From JBFWRK01 sp050248955 (GTDB taxonomy: Bacteria; Actinomycetota; Acidimicrobiia; Acidimicrobiales; Ilumatobacteraceae): a stretch of 64,000 nucleotides of DNA. The position numbers were made by a program, and so were the translations under genes. Positions 24,840-31,711 of this stretch are shown here, one piece after another. The notes beneath the pieces were generated by a model that was not told the DNA's origin, ran no database searches, and worked only from the letters and a program-made list of their open reading frames with translations. Location of the stretch: contig JBFWRK010000004.1 in assembly GCA_050248955.1 (NCBI GenBank), positions 186,001 to 250,000 of the forward strand. Direction: 5' to 3'. The number at the start of each line of letters is the position of its first letter. Within the stretch, counting starts at the first letter, position 1.

Positions 24840-24959
24840 CTGGCCAAGATGCTCGGGGGTCGTGACGGCGCGCCACACCTTCTCGATCGGATGTGGGTAC
24901 GTGCGCTCGACGCGGACGGTCGGTCGCCCCTCGAGCGTGAGGAACTGGTCAGCGGACAT
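24840..24959 (-). pseudogene. N-terminal remnant of an AHSA1/SRPBCC-family gene
   Basis: Reading leftward from an ATG at 24959 with an AAGGAG ribosome site, 40 codons encode a typical AHSA1-type start: a Leu-Glu-Gly-Arg-Pro strand, then RVERTYPHPIEKVWRAVTTPEHLGQ. Full proteins continue with a Trp-Phe-Pro stretch and reach about 150-200 residues. Here the homology ends at 24840. Beyond it, one frame (down to 24688) runs as AAADDYDTIGLLTRGKRP with a tail ending CGGH, which I cannot assign. This looks like a truncated gene joined to foreign or rearranged sequence. No gene is seen from 24634 to 24687. Confidence 0.65.
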
Positions 24960-25079
24960 CGGTGTCTCCTTCGTGATCAGGCATGGAATCGAGGTGCCCA
25001 CCGAGCTGCTCGAGGCGCGACTCCCACATCCACCGGTAGGGCGCTCCGCTGGGCTGGTAGCTGCATCGTTCGTGATCAT
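24949..25079 (-). pseudogene. Small upstream ORF with a one-base shift, coupled to the AHSA1 remnant
   Basis: An ATG at 25079 with GGGAGAAACG upstream starts MITNDAATSPAERP. One base later the adjoining frame continues YRWMWESRLEQLGGHLDSM and ends at a TGA at 24949, overlapping the AHSA1 start by 11 bp. Adding one base would give a 43-residue protein. The RWMWESRLEQLGGHLD segment is helix-like and reminiscent of the C-terminal end of an ArsR regulator, the usual partner of AHSA1 genes; that match is weak. TGATCACGAA is directly repeated before both starts. Confidence 0.4.
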
Positions 25080-25177
25080 CGTTTCTCCCTGGATCGTCGT
25101 ACACCGTCACCGTGGTTGGACGATCCACGGCGCGAGTAGTGACCGCCTCCCGCCGAATTCCTCAGGACGGTGACAAC

Positions 25178-25297
25178 GGCGATGTCACGCTCCTCGCCGA
25201 GATCGATCGTGATGAACGCGTCGTCGCCGTCGCCGGCGCTCGACCACTCCGTCGTCCCGGGTCGTCCATCGCGTACGCAGCCGCGAACCCGTCAGAG
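25178..25297 (-). pseudogene. Frameshifted copy of part of the discoidin-type lipoprotein gene
   Basis: These 120 bases align with 47654-47774 (inside the lipoprotein gene at 47429-48283) with about eight differences, roughly 93% identity. On the minus strand they encode SDGFAAAYAMDDPG; a one-base deletion relative to the intact gene then shifts the frame so that the next intact residues (TTEWSSAGDGDEAFITIDLG) are lost. Similarity stops sharply on both sides. It is a fragment of a paralogue or a partial duplication, not a gene. Confidence 0.85.
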
Positions 25298-25559
25298 ACG
25301 TGTCTGCGGTCGTTCGCCCGACAGCTTGCTGAACGGCCACCGACCGAACCGTCCCGGCTGCGGCCGGTCGGGATGTCGTGCCGTGTCTATACCTGACACC
25401 GGCGGGACTCGCCGGATCACCGACGATCGAACAACTCCGTCACGCTCTCTCGCGCATCGGTCCTGACCTCCGTAGCTCGCCGTCGAACGCGTCGGGAAGA
25501 TGTGCGACCGGTCGGCGTGTTTCCCGGTTCACACGATCTTCGAGAAGGGCAATTGCGAA
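25298..25559. other. Intergenic remainder with one GC hairpin
   Basis: No gene is recognised between the discoidin fragment and the DUF427-thioredoxin gene. CCGGCGGGACTCGCCGG at 25399-25415 can form a 6-bp stem with a 5-base loop, without a T-tract. A GAGAAGGG ribosome site for the next gene lies at about 25541. Confidence 0.4.
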
Positions 25560-26297
25560 ATGGTTCGAGCACATTGGAACGGGGCGGTGATCGCCGAGTC
25601 CGACGACACCGTGATCATCGAGGGCAACCACTACTTTCCGCACGACTCCGTCAACCACGAGTTCGTCGTCCCGAGTACGACCACCACGATCTGCCCGTGG
25701 AAGGGACGGGCGTCGTACTACTCGCTCGAGGTCGACGGCCAGGTGAACCGAGACGCGGCTTGGTACTACCCGACGCCGTCGTCCGCCGCCAGCAGCATCG
25801 AGGGCCGAATCGCGTTCTGGCGCGGCGTGAAGATCGAAGACGCCGGCAAGGGCGCCCGCCGGCGCTCGTTCTTCGACCGGTTCCGACGCGAGGAAGCTCC
25901 CACCGGATCGGCCGCGCCGGCGGCGCATGCGACGGATCACGCCGCAGCAGTGACCGATCTCGACGACACCACCTTCTTCGGAGCCCTCGACGACCACGTC
26001 ACCATCGCCGACTTCTGGGCACCGTGGTGCGGCCCGTGCAAGGCCCTCCACCCGATGTTCGACGCCCGGGCGACCGAACACGAAGGCGACACGCTCCGCT
26101 TCGTCCGGGTGAACGTCGACCAGAGTCCCGGCGTGTCCGCGGCATTGGACATCATGAGCATCCCGACGATCATCGTGTTCGACGCCGACGGCCACGAGAC
26201 CGACCGTGAGATCGGTCTGCCGAGCAAGCGGCGGTTCGACCAGCTCGTCCGTATCGCCTCGTCCCTCGCCGCTTCGAGTGATCGGGGTGCCGCGTGA
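25560..26297 (+). CDS. DUF427-thioredoxin fusion protein
   Basis: A 245-residue two-domain protein. Residues 1-92 are a DUF427 domain (HWNGAVIAESDDTVIIEGNHYFP, then TTTICPWKGRASYYSLEVDG, and AAWYYPTPSS). Residues 93-130 are a basic then Ala-rich linker. Residues 131-245 form a thioredoxin domain with the intact WCGPC active site (156-160), the cis-Pro loop MSIPTIIVF and no signal peptide, so it is cytoplasmic. The ATG at 25560 is chosen because DUF427 proteins start at this strand and a GAGAAGGG site precedes it; an ATG at 25500 is also in frame. It overlaps the FAD disulfide reductase by 4 bp, so that enzyme may be its reductase (inference). Confidence 0.85.
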   Translation: MVRAHWNGAVIAESDDTVIIEGNHYFPHDSVNHEFVVPSTTTTICPWKGRASYYSLEVDGQVNRDAAWYYPTPSSAASSIEGRIAFWRGVKIEDAGKGARRRSFFDRFRREEAPTGSAAPAAHATDHAAAVTDLDDTTFFGALDDHVTIADFWAPWCGPCKALHPMFDARATEHEGDTLRFVRVNVDQSPGVSAALDIMSIPTIIVFDADGHETDREIGLPSKRRFDQLVRIASSLAASSDRGAA

Positions 26298-27679
26298 GCG
26301 TGAACGACGCGACCGTGCACGCCGAGACGACGGTCGACGTGGTCGTCCTCGGGATGGGTCCCGGGGGTGAGGACATCGCCGGGAACCTTGCGACCGCCGG
26401 GCTCTCGGTCGTCGGCATCGACGCCGGGCTGGTCGGTGGCGAGTGCCCGTACTGGGGCTGCATCCCCTCGAAGATGATGATCCGCGCCGCGCACCTCCTC
26501 GCCGAGGCTCGTCGCATCCCCGGCATGGCCGGGTCGTCGAGCGTGACCCCCGACTGGTCTCCGGTGGCCGCCCGGATCCGGGCCGAGGCCACCGACGACT
26601 GGGACGACACGGTCGCGGTCGACCGGTTCGTCGGCAAGGGCGGCACCTTCGTGCGTGGCCGCGGACGTCTCGTCGCTCCCGACTCCGTCGAGGTCGACGG
26701 CCACCGTTACCGGGCCACCCGCGCCGTGGTGGTGGCGACCGGCACGACCGCCGCGATCCCCCCGATCCCCGGTCTGGCCGAGGCGCCGTACTGGACCAAC
26801 CGCCAGGCCATCGAGGTCGAAGAGCTGCCTGGTTCGCTGGTCGTCCTCGGTGGCGGCGCGATCGGTGCCGAGCTCACACAGGTCTTCGCCCGTTTCGGCG
26901 TTGACGTGACCGTCGTCGAGGCGGCCGACCGGCTGCTCCCACTCGAAGAACCCGAGGCGGGTGCGCTGCTCGCGGAAGTCCTCCGCGGCGAAGGCATCGA
27001 CGTGATCACCGGCACCGCCGCGAGCCGGGTGTCCTACGACGGCAAGTTCCGGATCGTCCTGGCCGACGGCCGTGAGCTGGTCGCCGAGCAGCTGCTCGTG
27101 GCGACCGGGCGGCGCGTCGACCTCGCCGGCATCGGCGCCGACGTCCTCGGCGGCGACCTGGCGACCGCCCGGGCGTTGCCGGTCGACGATCATCAGCGGG
27201 TGACGGATGGCGTCTGGGCCGTGGGCGACGTGACCGGCAAGGGTGCGTTCACCCACGTCGCGATGTACCAGTCCAAGATCGCGACTGCCGACATCCTCGG
27301 CGAGCCGCACACCCCTGCCGACTACGCCGCCCTGCCGAGGGTCACGTTCACCGATCCCGAGGTCGGCTCCGTCGGCCTCAGCGCCCAGGCAGCCCGCGAC
27401 GCCGGGATCGACGTCGCCGTCGGACGCACCCTCGTCCCGTCGACCGCACGTGGCTGGTTGCACAAGACGGGCAACGAGGGGTTCATCCAGGTCGTTGCCG
27501 ACCGCGATCGCGGCGTGCTCGTGGGCGCGACGTCGATGGGGCCGAATGGTGGCGAGGTCCTCGGTCTGCTGACCTTGGCGGTGCACGCCCGCACCCCGAT
27601 CGAGGAGCTGCGCTCGATGATCTACGCCTACCCCACCTTCCATCGGGGCATCGAGGACGCCCTGCGGGACCTCGCATGA
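26294..27679 (+). CDS. FAD-dependent pyridine nucleotide-disulfide oxidoreductase
   Basis: A 461-residue two-dinucleotide-binding flavoprotein related to dihydrolipoamide dehydrogenase and mercuric reductase. FAD motif VVVLGMGPGGEDIAGNLA; redox-active Cys51 and Cys56 in GGECPYWGCIPSK; NAD(P) loop VVLGGGAIGAELTQVFARFG; second FAD motif VWAVGDVTGKGAFTHVAMYQ; dimer interface domain from about 340. The C-terminal HxxPT catalytic segment reads YAYPTFHRGIE, so the usual active-site His is Tyr, with a His two residues after the PT. Its partner is probably the thioredoxin fusion or the redoxin on either side, both overlapping by 4 bp. Not a typical MerA because the N-terminal HMA domain and C-terminal Cys pair are absent. 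Confidence 0.9.
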   Translation: MSVNDATVHAETTVDVVVLGMGPGGEDIAGNLATAGLSVVGIDAGLVGGECPYWGCIPSKMMIRAAHLLAEARRIPGMAGSSSVTPDWSPVAARIRAEATDDWDDTVAVDRFVGKGGTFVRGRGRLVAPDSVEVDGHRYRATRAVVVATGTTAAIPPIPGLAEAPYWTNRQAIEVEELPGSLVVLGGGAIGAELTQVFARFGVDVTVVEAADRLLPLEEPEAGALLAEVLRGEGIDVITGTAASRVSYDGKFRIVLADGRELVAEQLLVATGRRVDLAGIGADVLGGDLATARALPVDDHQRVTDGVWAVGDVTGKGAFTHVAMYQSKIATADILGEPHTPADYAALPRVTFTDPEVGSVGLSAQAARDAGIDVAVGRTLVPSTARGWLHKTGNEGFIQVVADRDRGVLVGATSMGPNGGEVLGLLTLAVHARTPIEELRSMIYAYPTFHRGIEDALRDLA

Positions 27680-28236
27680 CCGAGCACGTGATCGGCGAGG
27701 GCGACGTACTCCCCGACGTTGCCCTCGTCGATCACGAAGGACGCCCATGGCGGTTCAGCGACCACCGCGGTCGTCCGTTGGTGCTGGTGCTGCACCGGCA
27801 CCTCGCTTGACTGCCGTGCCAGGAGCACGTGGTCGCCGTGCGCGACCACCAGGCCGAGCTCGGTGACGCCCTCCTCGTCGTCGTCACCTTCGCCGACGCA
27901 CCGGCGCGCCTCGCCGCGTACCGCCGGCACCTCGGACTCGAGGCGGCCGATGTGCCGCTGCTGGCCGACACCGAGCGCTCCGTCTACCGATTGCTCGGCG
28001 CCGGGCGTGGATCGCTCCGCCAGGTGTGGTCACCCGGCACGCTCGCCATGTACGTACGGCTGGTCCGACGAGGCCGGCGTCTGCGCCGCCCCGAGGAGGA
28101 CACACGCCAGCTCGGTGCCGACGCGGTGGTCGACCGCTCTGGCCGTCTTCATCGGGTCTGGCTCCCGTCCGGCCCGGACCAGCGTCCGCCGGTCTCCGAG
28201 ATCGTCGACGCCGTCCGCGAGCTCCACGGCCAGTGA
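27676..28236 (+). CDS. PRXL2/SelU-like redoxin, probable selenoprotein (Sec45)
   Basis: An ORF of 187 codons with one in-frame TGA at 27808-27810. Upstream and downstream of it the frame is continuous and family-like: GDVLPDVALVDHEGRPWRFSDHRG, then LVLVLHRHLA-(TGA)-LPCQEHVVAVRDHQ, and later EDTRQLGADAVVDRSGRL and RPPVSEIVDAV. This is the AhpC/TSA-like PRXL2 (SelU, FAM213) pattern with CxxC or UxxC in the thioredoxin fold. The TGA occupies the first Cys, exactly where fish SelU carries Sec, giving U45-L-P-C48. A hairpin follows at a suitable distance. ATG overlaps the disulfide reductase stop. Alternatives are a Cys-to-stop mutation or an assembly substitution. If Sec is inserted, it is likely a peroxide- or disulfide-reducing enzyme recycled by the neighbouring flavoprotein. 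Confidence 0.72.
27829..27849 (+). promoter_or_regulatory. Candidate bacterial SECIS hairpin
   Basis: Eighteen bases after the TGA begins a perfect 8-bp stem, GTGGTCGC (27829-27836) with GCGACCAC (27842-27849), closed by the 5-base loop CGTGC. The loop starts 26 bases after the TGA and has G in its second position, within the ranges described for bacterial SECIS elements (short loop about 16-37 bases from the UGA, with a G among the first two loop bases). High GC makes chance hairpins common, so this is supporting rather than proof. Confidence 0.5.
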
Positions 28237-28302
28237 GGCCAGCGCTGAGAAGAGTGCTCCGATCGACGGAATGGCGCCGCGTCCGGCCGGGTTCTCGGTG
28301 AC

Positions 28303-29697
28303 GTGACTCGTTCGTACGACGTCGTGGTGATCGGCGGTGGTGCCGGCGGGCTCGTCGCCGCGCGGGAAGCTCGACGCCGACGCGCGAGCGTGGTCATCGT
28401 GCAGGACGGACCGGTCGGCGGCGATTGCACGTTCACCGGATGCCTCCCGTCGAAGGCGCTGCTCGCTGCGGCATCGTCGGGCGTCGGGTTCGACGAGGCC
28501 ATGGTGCGGGTCCACCGCGCCGTCGCGCGGATCGCCGTCACCGAGGATGCCCCTGCCCTCGCCGATGTTGGAATCGACGTGATCGACGGGTTCGCCCGCT
28601 TCACGTCCCCGACAGCGGTCGAGGTGGACGGCCGGGCGATCCGCTCGAAGCGGTTCGTCGTCGCGACCGGCGCCCGACCTACCGTGCCCCCGATCCCCGG
28701 CCTGCGGGAGTCGGCGCCGCTCACCAACGAGACGCTGTTCGATCTCGACCGCCGGCCCGAATCGATGATCGTCCTCGGCGGCGGGGCGATCGGCTGCGAG
28801 ATGGCGCAGGCGTTCGCCCGGCTGGGAACACGCGTCACGCTGGTGGAGGCACTCGATCGTCTCCTTGAACGCGAAGAACCGGAGACGTCCGCGGTGATCG
28901 CCGAGACCCTCACTGCAGACGGCGTCGACATCCGAGTCGGCGCACGGGTCGAACGGGTCGAGCGACTCGACGCCGGCAGCGTCTGCGTGCACATCGACGA
29001 CGGCACGTCGGTCGCCGCCGCGAAGCTGTTGGTCGCCGTCGGCCGCACGCCGTCGGGACGAGGATTCGGCCTCGAGGACATCGGCGTCGCCGTCGACCAG
29101 CGCGGCGCCGTCGTGGTCGACGAGACGATGGCGACCCGCGTGGACGGCATCTGGGCCGTCGGCGACGTCACCGGCGGGCTCCAGTTCACCCACGCCGCCG
29201 GGCGAACGGGCTGGGTCGCCGCGGCGAACGCGCTCTCCAAGGTCGCCAAGGTCCGGGCGTTCCGCTTCGACCCCACGAACGTGCCATGGTCGACGTTCAC
29301 CACCCCCGAGGTCGGGCGGGTCGGCTTGACCGAGGCCGAGGCCGCCGCCGCCCATCCGAAGGCGCGGGTCGCGTACCTGCCGCTCGAGCACGTGGACCGG
29401 GCCGTCGCAACCGGCGCCGAGGCCGGCTTCGTGAAGTTGATCGCCGCGCCCAAGCACGTGGTCGGTCACCTCGGCGGCGGTCGCCTCGTCGGTGCCACGG
29501 TCGTCGCCCCGACCGGTGGCGACCTCGTCCACGAGGCGGCGCTGGCGATGCAGACCAACATGTTCGTCGGTCGCCTCGCGCAGACCACCCACGCCTACCC
29601 GACGTGGGCGGTGGCGATGCAGCAGGCGGCGCTGCAGTTCTTCGGCGCGTCGGCCGGGCTCACGGCCAGACCGGTCCGAGCTCAGCCCGCCGGCTGA
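28303..29697 (+). CDS. FAD-dependent pyridine nucleotide-disulfide oxidoreductase (second)
   Basis: A 464-residue flavoprotein of the same family as the one at 26294 but clearly diverged. FAD motif VVVIGGGAGGLVAAREA; redox Cys42 and Cys47 in GGDCTFTGCLPSKALL; NAD(P) loop IVLGGGAIGCEMAQAFARLG; IWAVGDVTGGLQFTHAAGRTGW; C-terminal THAYPTWAVAMQQAALQF with a normally placed His. It begins with GTG 66 bp after the redoxin. Such proteins are often annotated as mercuric reductases, but without HMA domain or C-terminal CC pair the substrate is more likely a low-molecular or protein disulfide. Two such reductases flanking a Sec-type redoxin is unusual. Confidence 0.88.
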   Translation: MTRSYDVVVIGGGAGGLVAAREARRRRASVVIVQDGPVGGDCTFTGCLPSKALLAAASSGVGFDEAMVRVHRAVARIAVTEDAPALADVGIDVIDGFARFTSPTAVEVDGRAIRSKRFVVATGARPTVPPIPGLRESAPLTNETLFDLDRRPESMIVLGGGAIGCEMAQAFARLGTRVTLVEALDRLLEREEPETSAVIAETLTADGVDIRVGARVERVERLDAGSVCVHIDDGTSVAAAKLLVAVGRTPSGRGFGLEDIGVAVDQRGAVVVDETMATRVDGIWAVGDVTGGLQFTHAAGRTGWVAAANALSKVAKVRAFRFDPTNVPWSTFTTPEVGRVGLTEAEAAAAHPKARVAYLPLEHVDRAVATGAEAGFVKLIAAPKHVVGHLGGGRLVGATVVAPTGGDLVHEAALAMQTNMFVGRLAQTTHAYPTWAVAMQQAALQFFGASAGLTARPVRAQPAG

Positions 29698-29957
29698 GCG
29701 TCGCCGCGGTCCCGGAACGGCGCGAGGTAGCCGAAGCTGGAGACGAGAAACGGCACCAGGTAGTTGACGCCGACCCGGACCCACGTCACCGGGATGGCGT
29801 CGCCGCCGGCGATCACCGAACCCTGGTTCACCAACGTCAGGACGGTGCCGACGACCAGCGCGACCCGGATGCCCGTTTGGAACGTGACGCCGCGCAGGAT
29901 GAGCCGGCAGGCATCGATCGAGGTGGACCAGGCCGGCACCGACTGACGGGCGCTCAT
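29682..29957 (-). CDS. nrtS: Nitrate/nitrite transporter NrtS
   Basis: A 91-residue membrane protein with two hydrophobic helices, VALVVGTVLTLVNQGSVIAGG and VGVNYLVPFLVSSFGYLA. These match the NrtS family (two-helix nitrate/nitrite transport protein; signature Asn-Gln-Gly after helix 1 and NYLVPFLVS in helix 2). The 3' end overlaps the convergent reductase by 16 bp. The ATG overlaps the stop of the zinc-finger gene upstream by 4 bp, so it is co-transcribed with the sigma/anti-sigma pair. Confidence 0.75.
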   Translation of the reverse strand: MSARQSVPAWSTSIDACRLILRGVTFQTGIRVALVVGTVLTLVNQGSVIAGGDAIPVTWVRVGVNYLVPFLVSSFGYLAPFRDRGDAQPAG

Positions 29958-30262
29958 CGTTCGTCTCGCTCCGGCGTCGGGTCCTCGCCCCGGACGAGGC
30001 GCTCGCCGAACTCCCGCAGGCGGTCGACGGACTCTTGTGGCACCTCGGGCCGGTGGGCGGCCAGCGTCGACTTGATCCGTTCGTACGTCTCAGCTTCCAT
30101 GCCACAGCGACGGCACTCCTCGAGGTGCGCCTCGATGCGACGCGCCCGCTCGGCGTCGATGTACCCGTCGAGGTACTGCTGCAACAGCGCGCCCACCTCG
30201 TGGCAGTCCATGCCGCCCGGCGGCGTGCGCCCGAGCAGCTTCATGACCCACTTCTTCATCAC
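29954..30262 (-). CDS. Zinc-finger (zf-HC2) anti-sigma factor
   Basis: A 102-residue soluble protein with the zinc anti-sigma motif: Cys20-His21 near the start, then His46-LEE-Cys50-RR-Cys53 (HxxxCxxC). The C-terminal part is charged and lacks a membrane helix, so it is a cytoplasmic ZAS-type anti-sigma factor. Such proteins release their sigma factor when the Cys ligands are oxidised, fitting the redox-rich surroundings. The gene overlaps the ECF sigma gene upstream by 4 bp, the standard arrangement. Confidence 0.85.
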   Translation of the reverse strand: MMKKWVMKLLGRTPPGGMDCHEVGALLQQYLDGYIDAERARRIEAHLEECRRCGMEAETYERIKSTLAAHRPEVPQESVDRLREFGERLVRGEDPTPERDER

Positions 30263-30792
30263 ATCGAGCTCCTGGGTGCGAGACCGGCCCGGTCGAGTCG
30301 GTCACGGATGCGGGATCGAGCGCGGTGCAACCGGCTCATGACGGTGCCCACCGGCACGTCGAGGACCTCCGCCGCTTCGGCGTAGGTGAGACCGTCGATG
30401 TCGACGAGCTCGACAACCCGCCGAAACGGTTCGTCGAGCGAATTGAGGGCCCGCACGATCTCGATGTCGAGGTCGTCATCGACGATGGCGTCGGTGCGAT
30501 CCTCGGCAACGGCGAGACGCTCGGTGGCCGTGTCGGGGTCGCGGAGCAGTTCCGGGCGGCGGCGGCGGTTGCGGTTGATGTGCGTGTTGCGCAGGATCGT
30601 GAGCAGCCAAGCTCGCTGGTGGCGCCCGTCGAAGCCGGCGATGCCACGGTAGGCGCGGAGCAAGGTGTCCTGGACGAGGTCCTCGGCTTCGGCGTGGTCA
30701 CGCGTCAGCGAGTGGGCGACGCGCAACAACACCTCGATCTCGGGTAGCACGTACTGCTCGAACGCGGTGTCGTCGGCGGCTGGCTGTCGCAC
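30259..30792 (-). CDS. ECF (group 4) RNA polymerase sigma factor
   Basis: A 177-residue sigma-70 family protein with regions 2 and 4 only. Region 2 has LLRVAHSLTRDHAEAEDLVQDTLLRAYRGIAGFDGRHQRAWLLTILRNTHINRNRRR. Region 4 has LNSLDEPFRRVVELVDIDGLTYAEAAEVLDVPVGTVMSRLHRARSRIRDRL. It is paired with the zf-HC2 protein immediately downstream, so a thiol-oxidative (SigR/RsrA-like) signal is plausible, though not shown. Its regulon may include the nearby thioredoxin and redoxin genes. Confidence 0.92.
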   Translation of the reverse strand: MRQPAADDTAFEQYVLPEIEVLLRVAHSLTRDHAEAEDLVQDTLLRAYRGIAGFDGRHQRAWLLTILRNTHINRNRRRRPELLRDPDTATERLAVAEDRTDAIVDDDLDIEIVRALNSLDEPFRRVVELVDIDGLTYAEAAEVLDVPVGTVMSRLHRARSRIRDRLDRAGLAPRSSM

Positions 30793-30864
30793 GCGTCGGA
30801 AACCCTACGTGTCGGTGTCGGCATTCCCGGGAAGAGCGCGACGGTGTGGCGGGTTCCTCTACCC

Positions 30865-31095
30865 ATGTCGATGCTGGGACGGATCGAGCACCTGCGCTAC
30901 CGGCGGTACCTCGACGCCCACGTCGACGGTGAGCTCGCCGACGCGGAGCTCGATCGTCGCGTCGCGCTGCACGTCGAGCGCTGCCCGATGTGCGGCCAGG
31001 CTGCACGTGTGACCGCCGTCGTCAAGCACCGCCTGTCGCTACGGCGCTTCCTCCCGACGCGCACGAGGACTCACGCGCGCCGGGAGGGCCGCTGA
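30865..31095 (+). CDS. Small zf-HC2-like protein
   Basis: A 76-residue basic protein starting at an ATG divergent from the sigma gene (another ATG at 30871 is possible). It contains YLDAHVDGELADAELDRRVALHVERCPMCGQ with His36, Cys40 and Cys43, the HxxxCxxC half of a zinc anti-sigma motif; His19 stands where the first Cys is usual. The C terminus is Arg-rich. It may be a second anti-sigma protein or a zinc protein acting on the same sigma factor. Confidence 0.7.
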   Translation: MSMLGRIEHLRYRRYLDAHVDGELADAELDRRVALHVERCPMCGQAARVTAVVKHRLSLRRFLPTRTRTHARREGR

Positions 31096-31102
31096 CCCTC
31101 GC

Positions 31103-31567
31103 TCAGACCAGCGCTGGCTCGCGCGGTGCGACGGTCTCGCGGGGCTCGATGCCGAGCCGGTCGTCGAGCGAGATCGGGCCGGGCCCGAGCACGATCACTG
31201 CGATCAGACCGCCGAGCAGCGCGAGGTCGAGTTCGGCGCCGGGCATCGGCTCGCTCGAGATGATGCCGAGGTCCTGCTTGACGTAGAGCAGCGCGCCGAT
31301 CGACACGACGCTGAGCGCCATCGCGCCGATGCGGGTACCGACGCCGAGCACGAGCATGATGCCGGCGACGATCTCGACGACTGCCGTGAGCGGCGCGGTG
31401 AGACCGGGAGCCGGCACGCCCCACATCGTGAACATGTCCTCGATCATCGAGATGCCGACGTCGAACTTGTCGATGCCGTGCCAGATGAACAATCCGCCGA
31501 TCACCACCCGCAGGACGAGCGGGGCGACGGGACGGGCGCGGTTCAGAGTCGAGCAGACCTGATGCAT
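31103..31567 (-). CDS. DoxX family membrane protein
   Basis: A 154-residue four-helix membrane protein: VAPLVLRVVIGGLFIWHGIDKF, LTAPLTAVVEIVAGIMLVLGVGTRIGAMALSVVSIGALLYV, and ELDLALLGGLIAVIVLGPGPISLDDRLG, which match the DoxX/DoxD family. The ATG giving MHQVCSTLN is preferred; the longer open frame upstream is Arg/Pro-rich and unlike the family. In mycobacteria DoxX relatives act with superoxide dismutase and thiol systems, which would suit the location, but the role here is not established. Confidence 0.82.
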   Translation of the reverse strand: MHQVCSTLNRARPVAPLVLRVVIGGLFIWHGIDKFDVGISMIEDMFTMWGVPAPGLTAPLTAVVEIVAGIMLVLGVGTRIGAMALSVVSIGALLYVKQDLGIISSEPMPGAELDLALLGGLIAVIVLGPGPISLDDRLGIEPRETVAPREPALV

Positions 31568-31711
31568 GGGATGAACCTCCGGGACGTGGATGCGACACGA
31601 CCGTCGAACGACGGTCGGGCACGGAACCCGGTGCGCCGGGCCGAGGATTCCCGCCACCCGCGAGCGAGTGGACCCCCCACCGGTTCGAGGGAACACGACG
31701 TCCCTCACAGT

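Noticed and set aside
25399..25415. CCGGCGGGACTCGCCGG as a terminator
   Set aside because: Short stem, no T-tract and no clear gene ending in front of it.
27676..28236. Redoxin gene read as a simple pseudogene because of the TGA
   Set aside because: The only interruption is at a functional Cys position, the frame is otherwise intact on both sides, and a hairpin follows. Not excluded, but less likely than Sec.
26294..29697. The two flavoproteins called as mercuric reductases
   Set aside because: No HMA domain, no C-terminal Cys pair and no mer regulator or transporter nearby; a general disulfide reductase call is safer.
31568..31708. N-terminal extension of the DoxX gene
   Set aside because: The longer frame gives an Arg/Pro-rich leader unlike the family; the ATG at 31567 gives the usual start.
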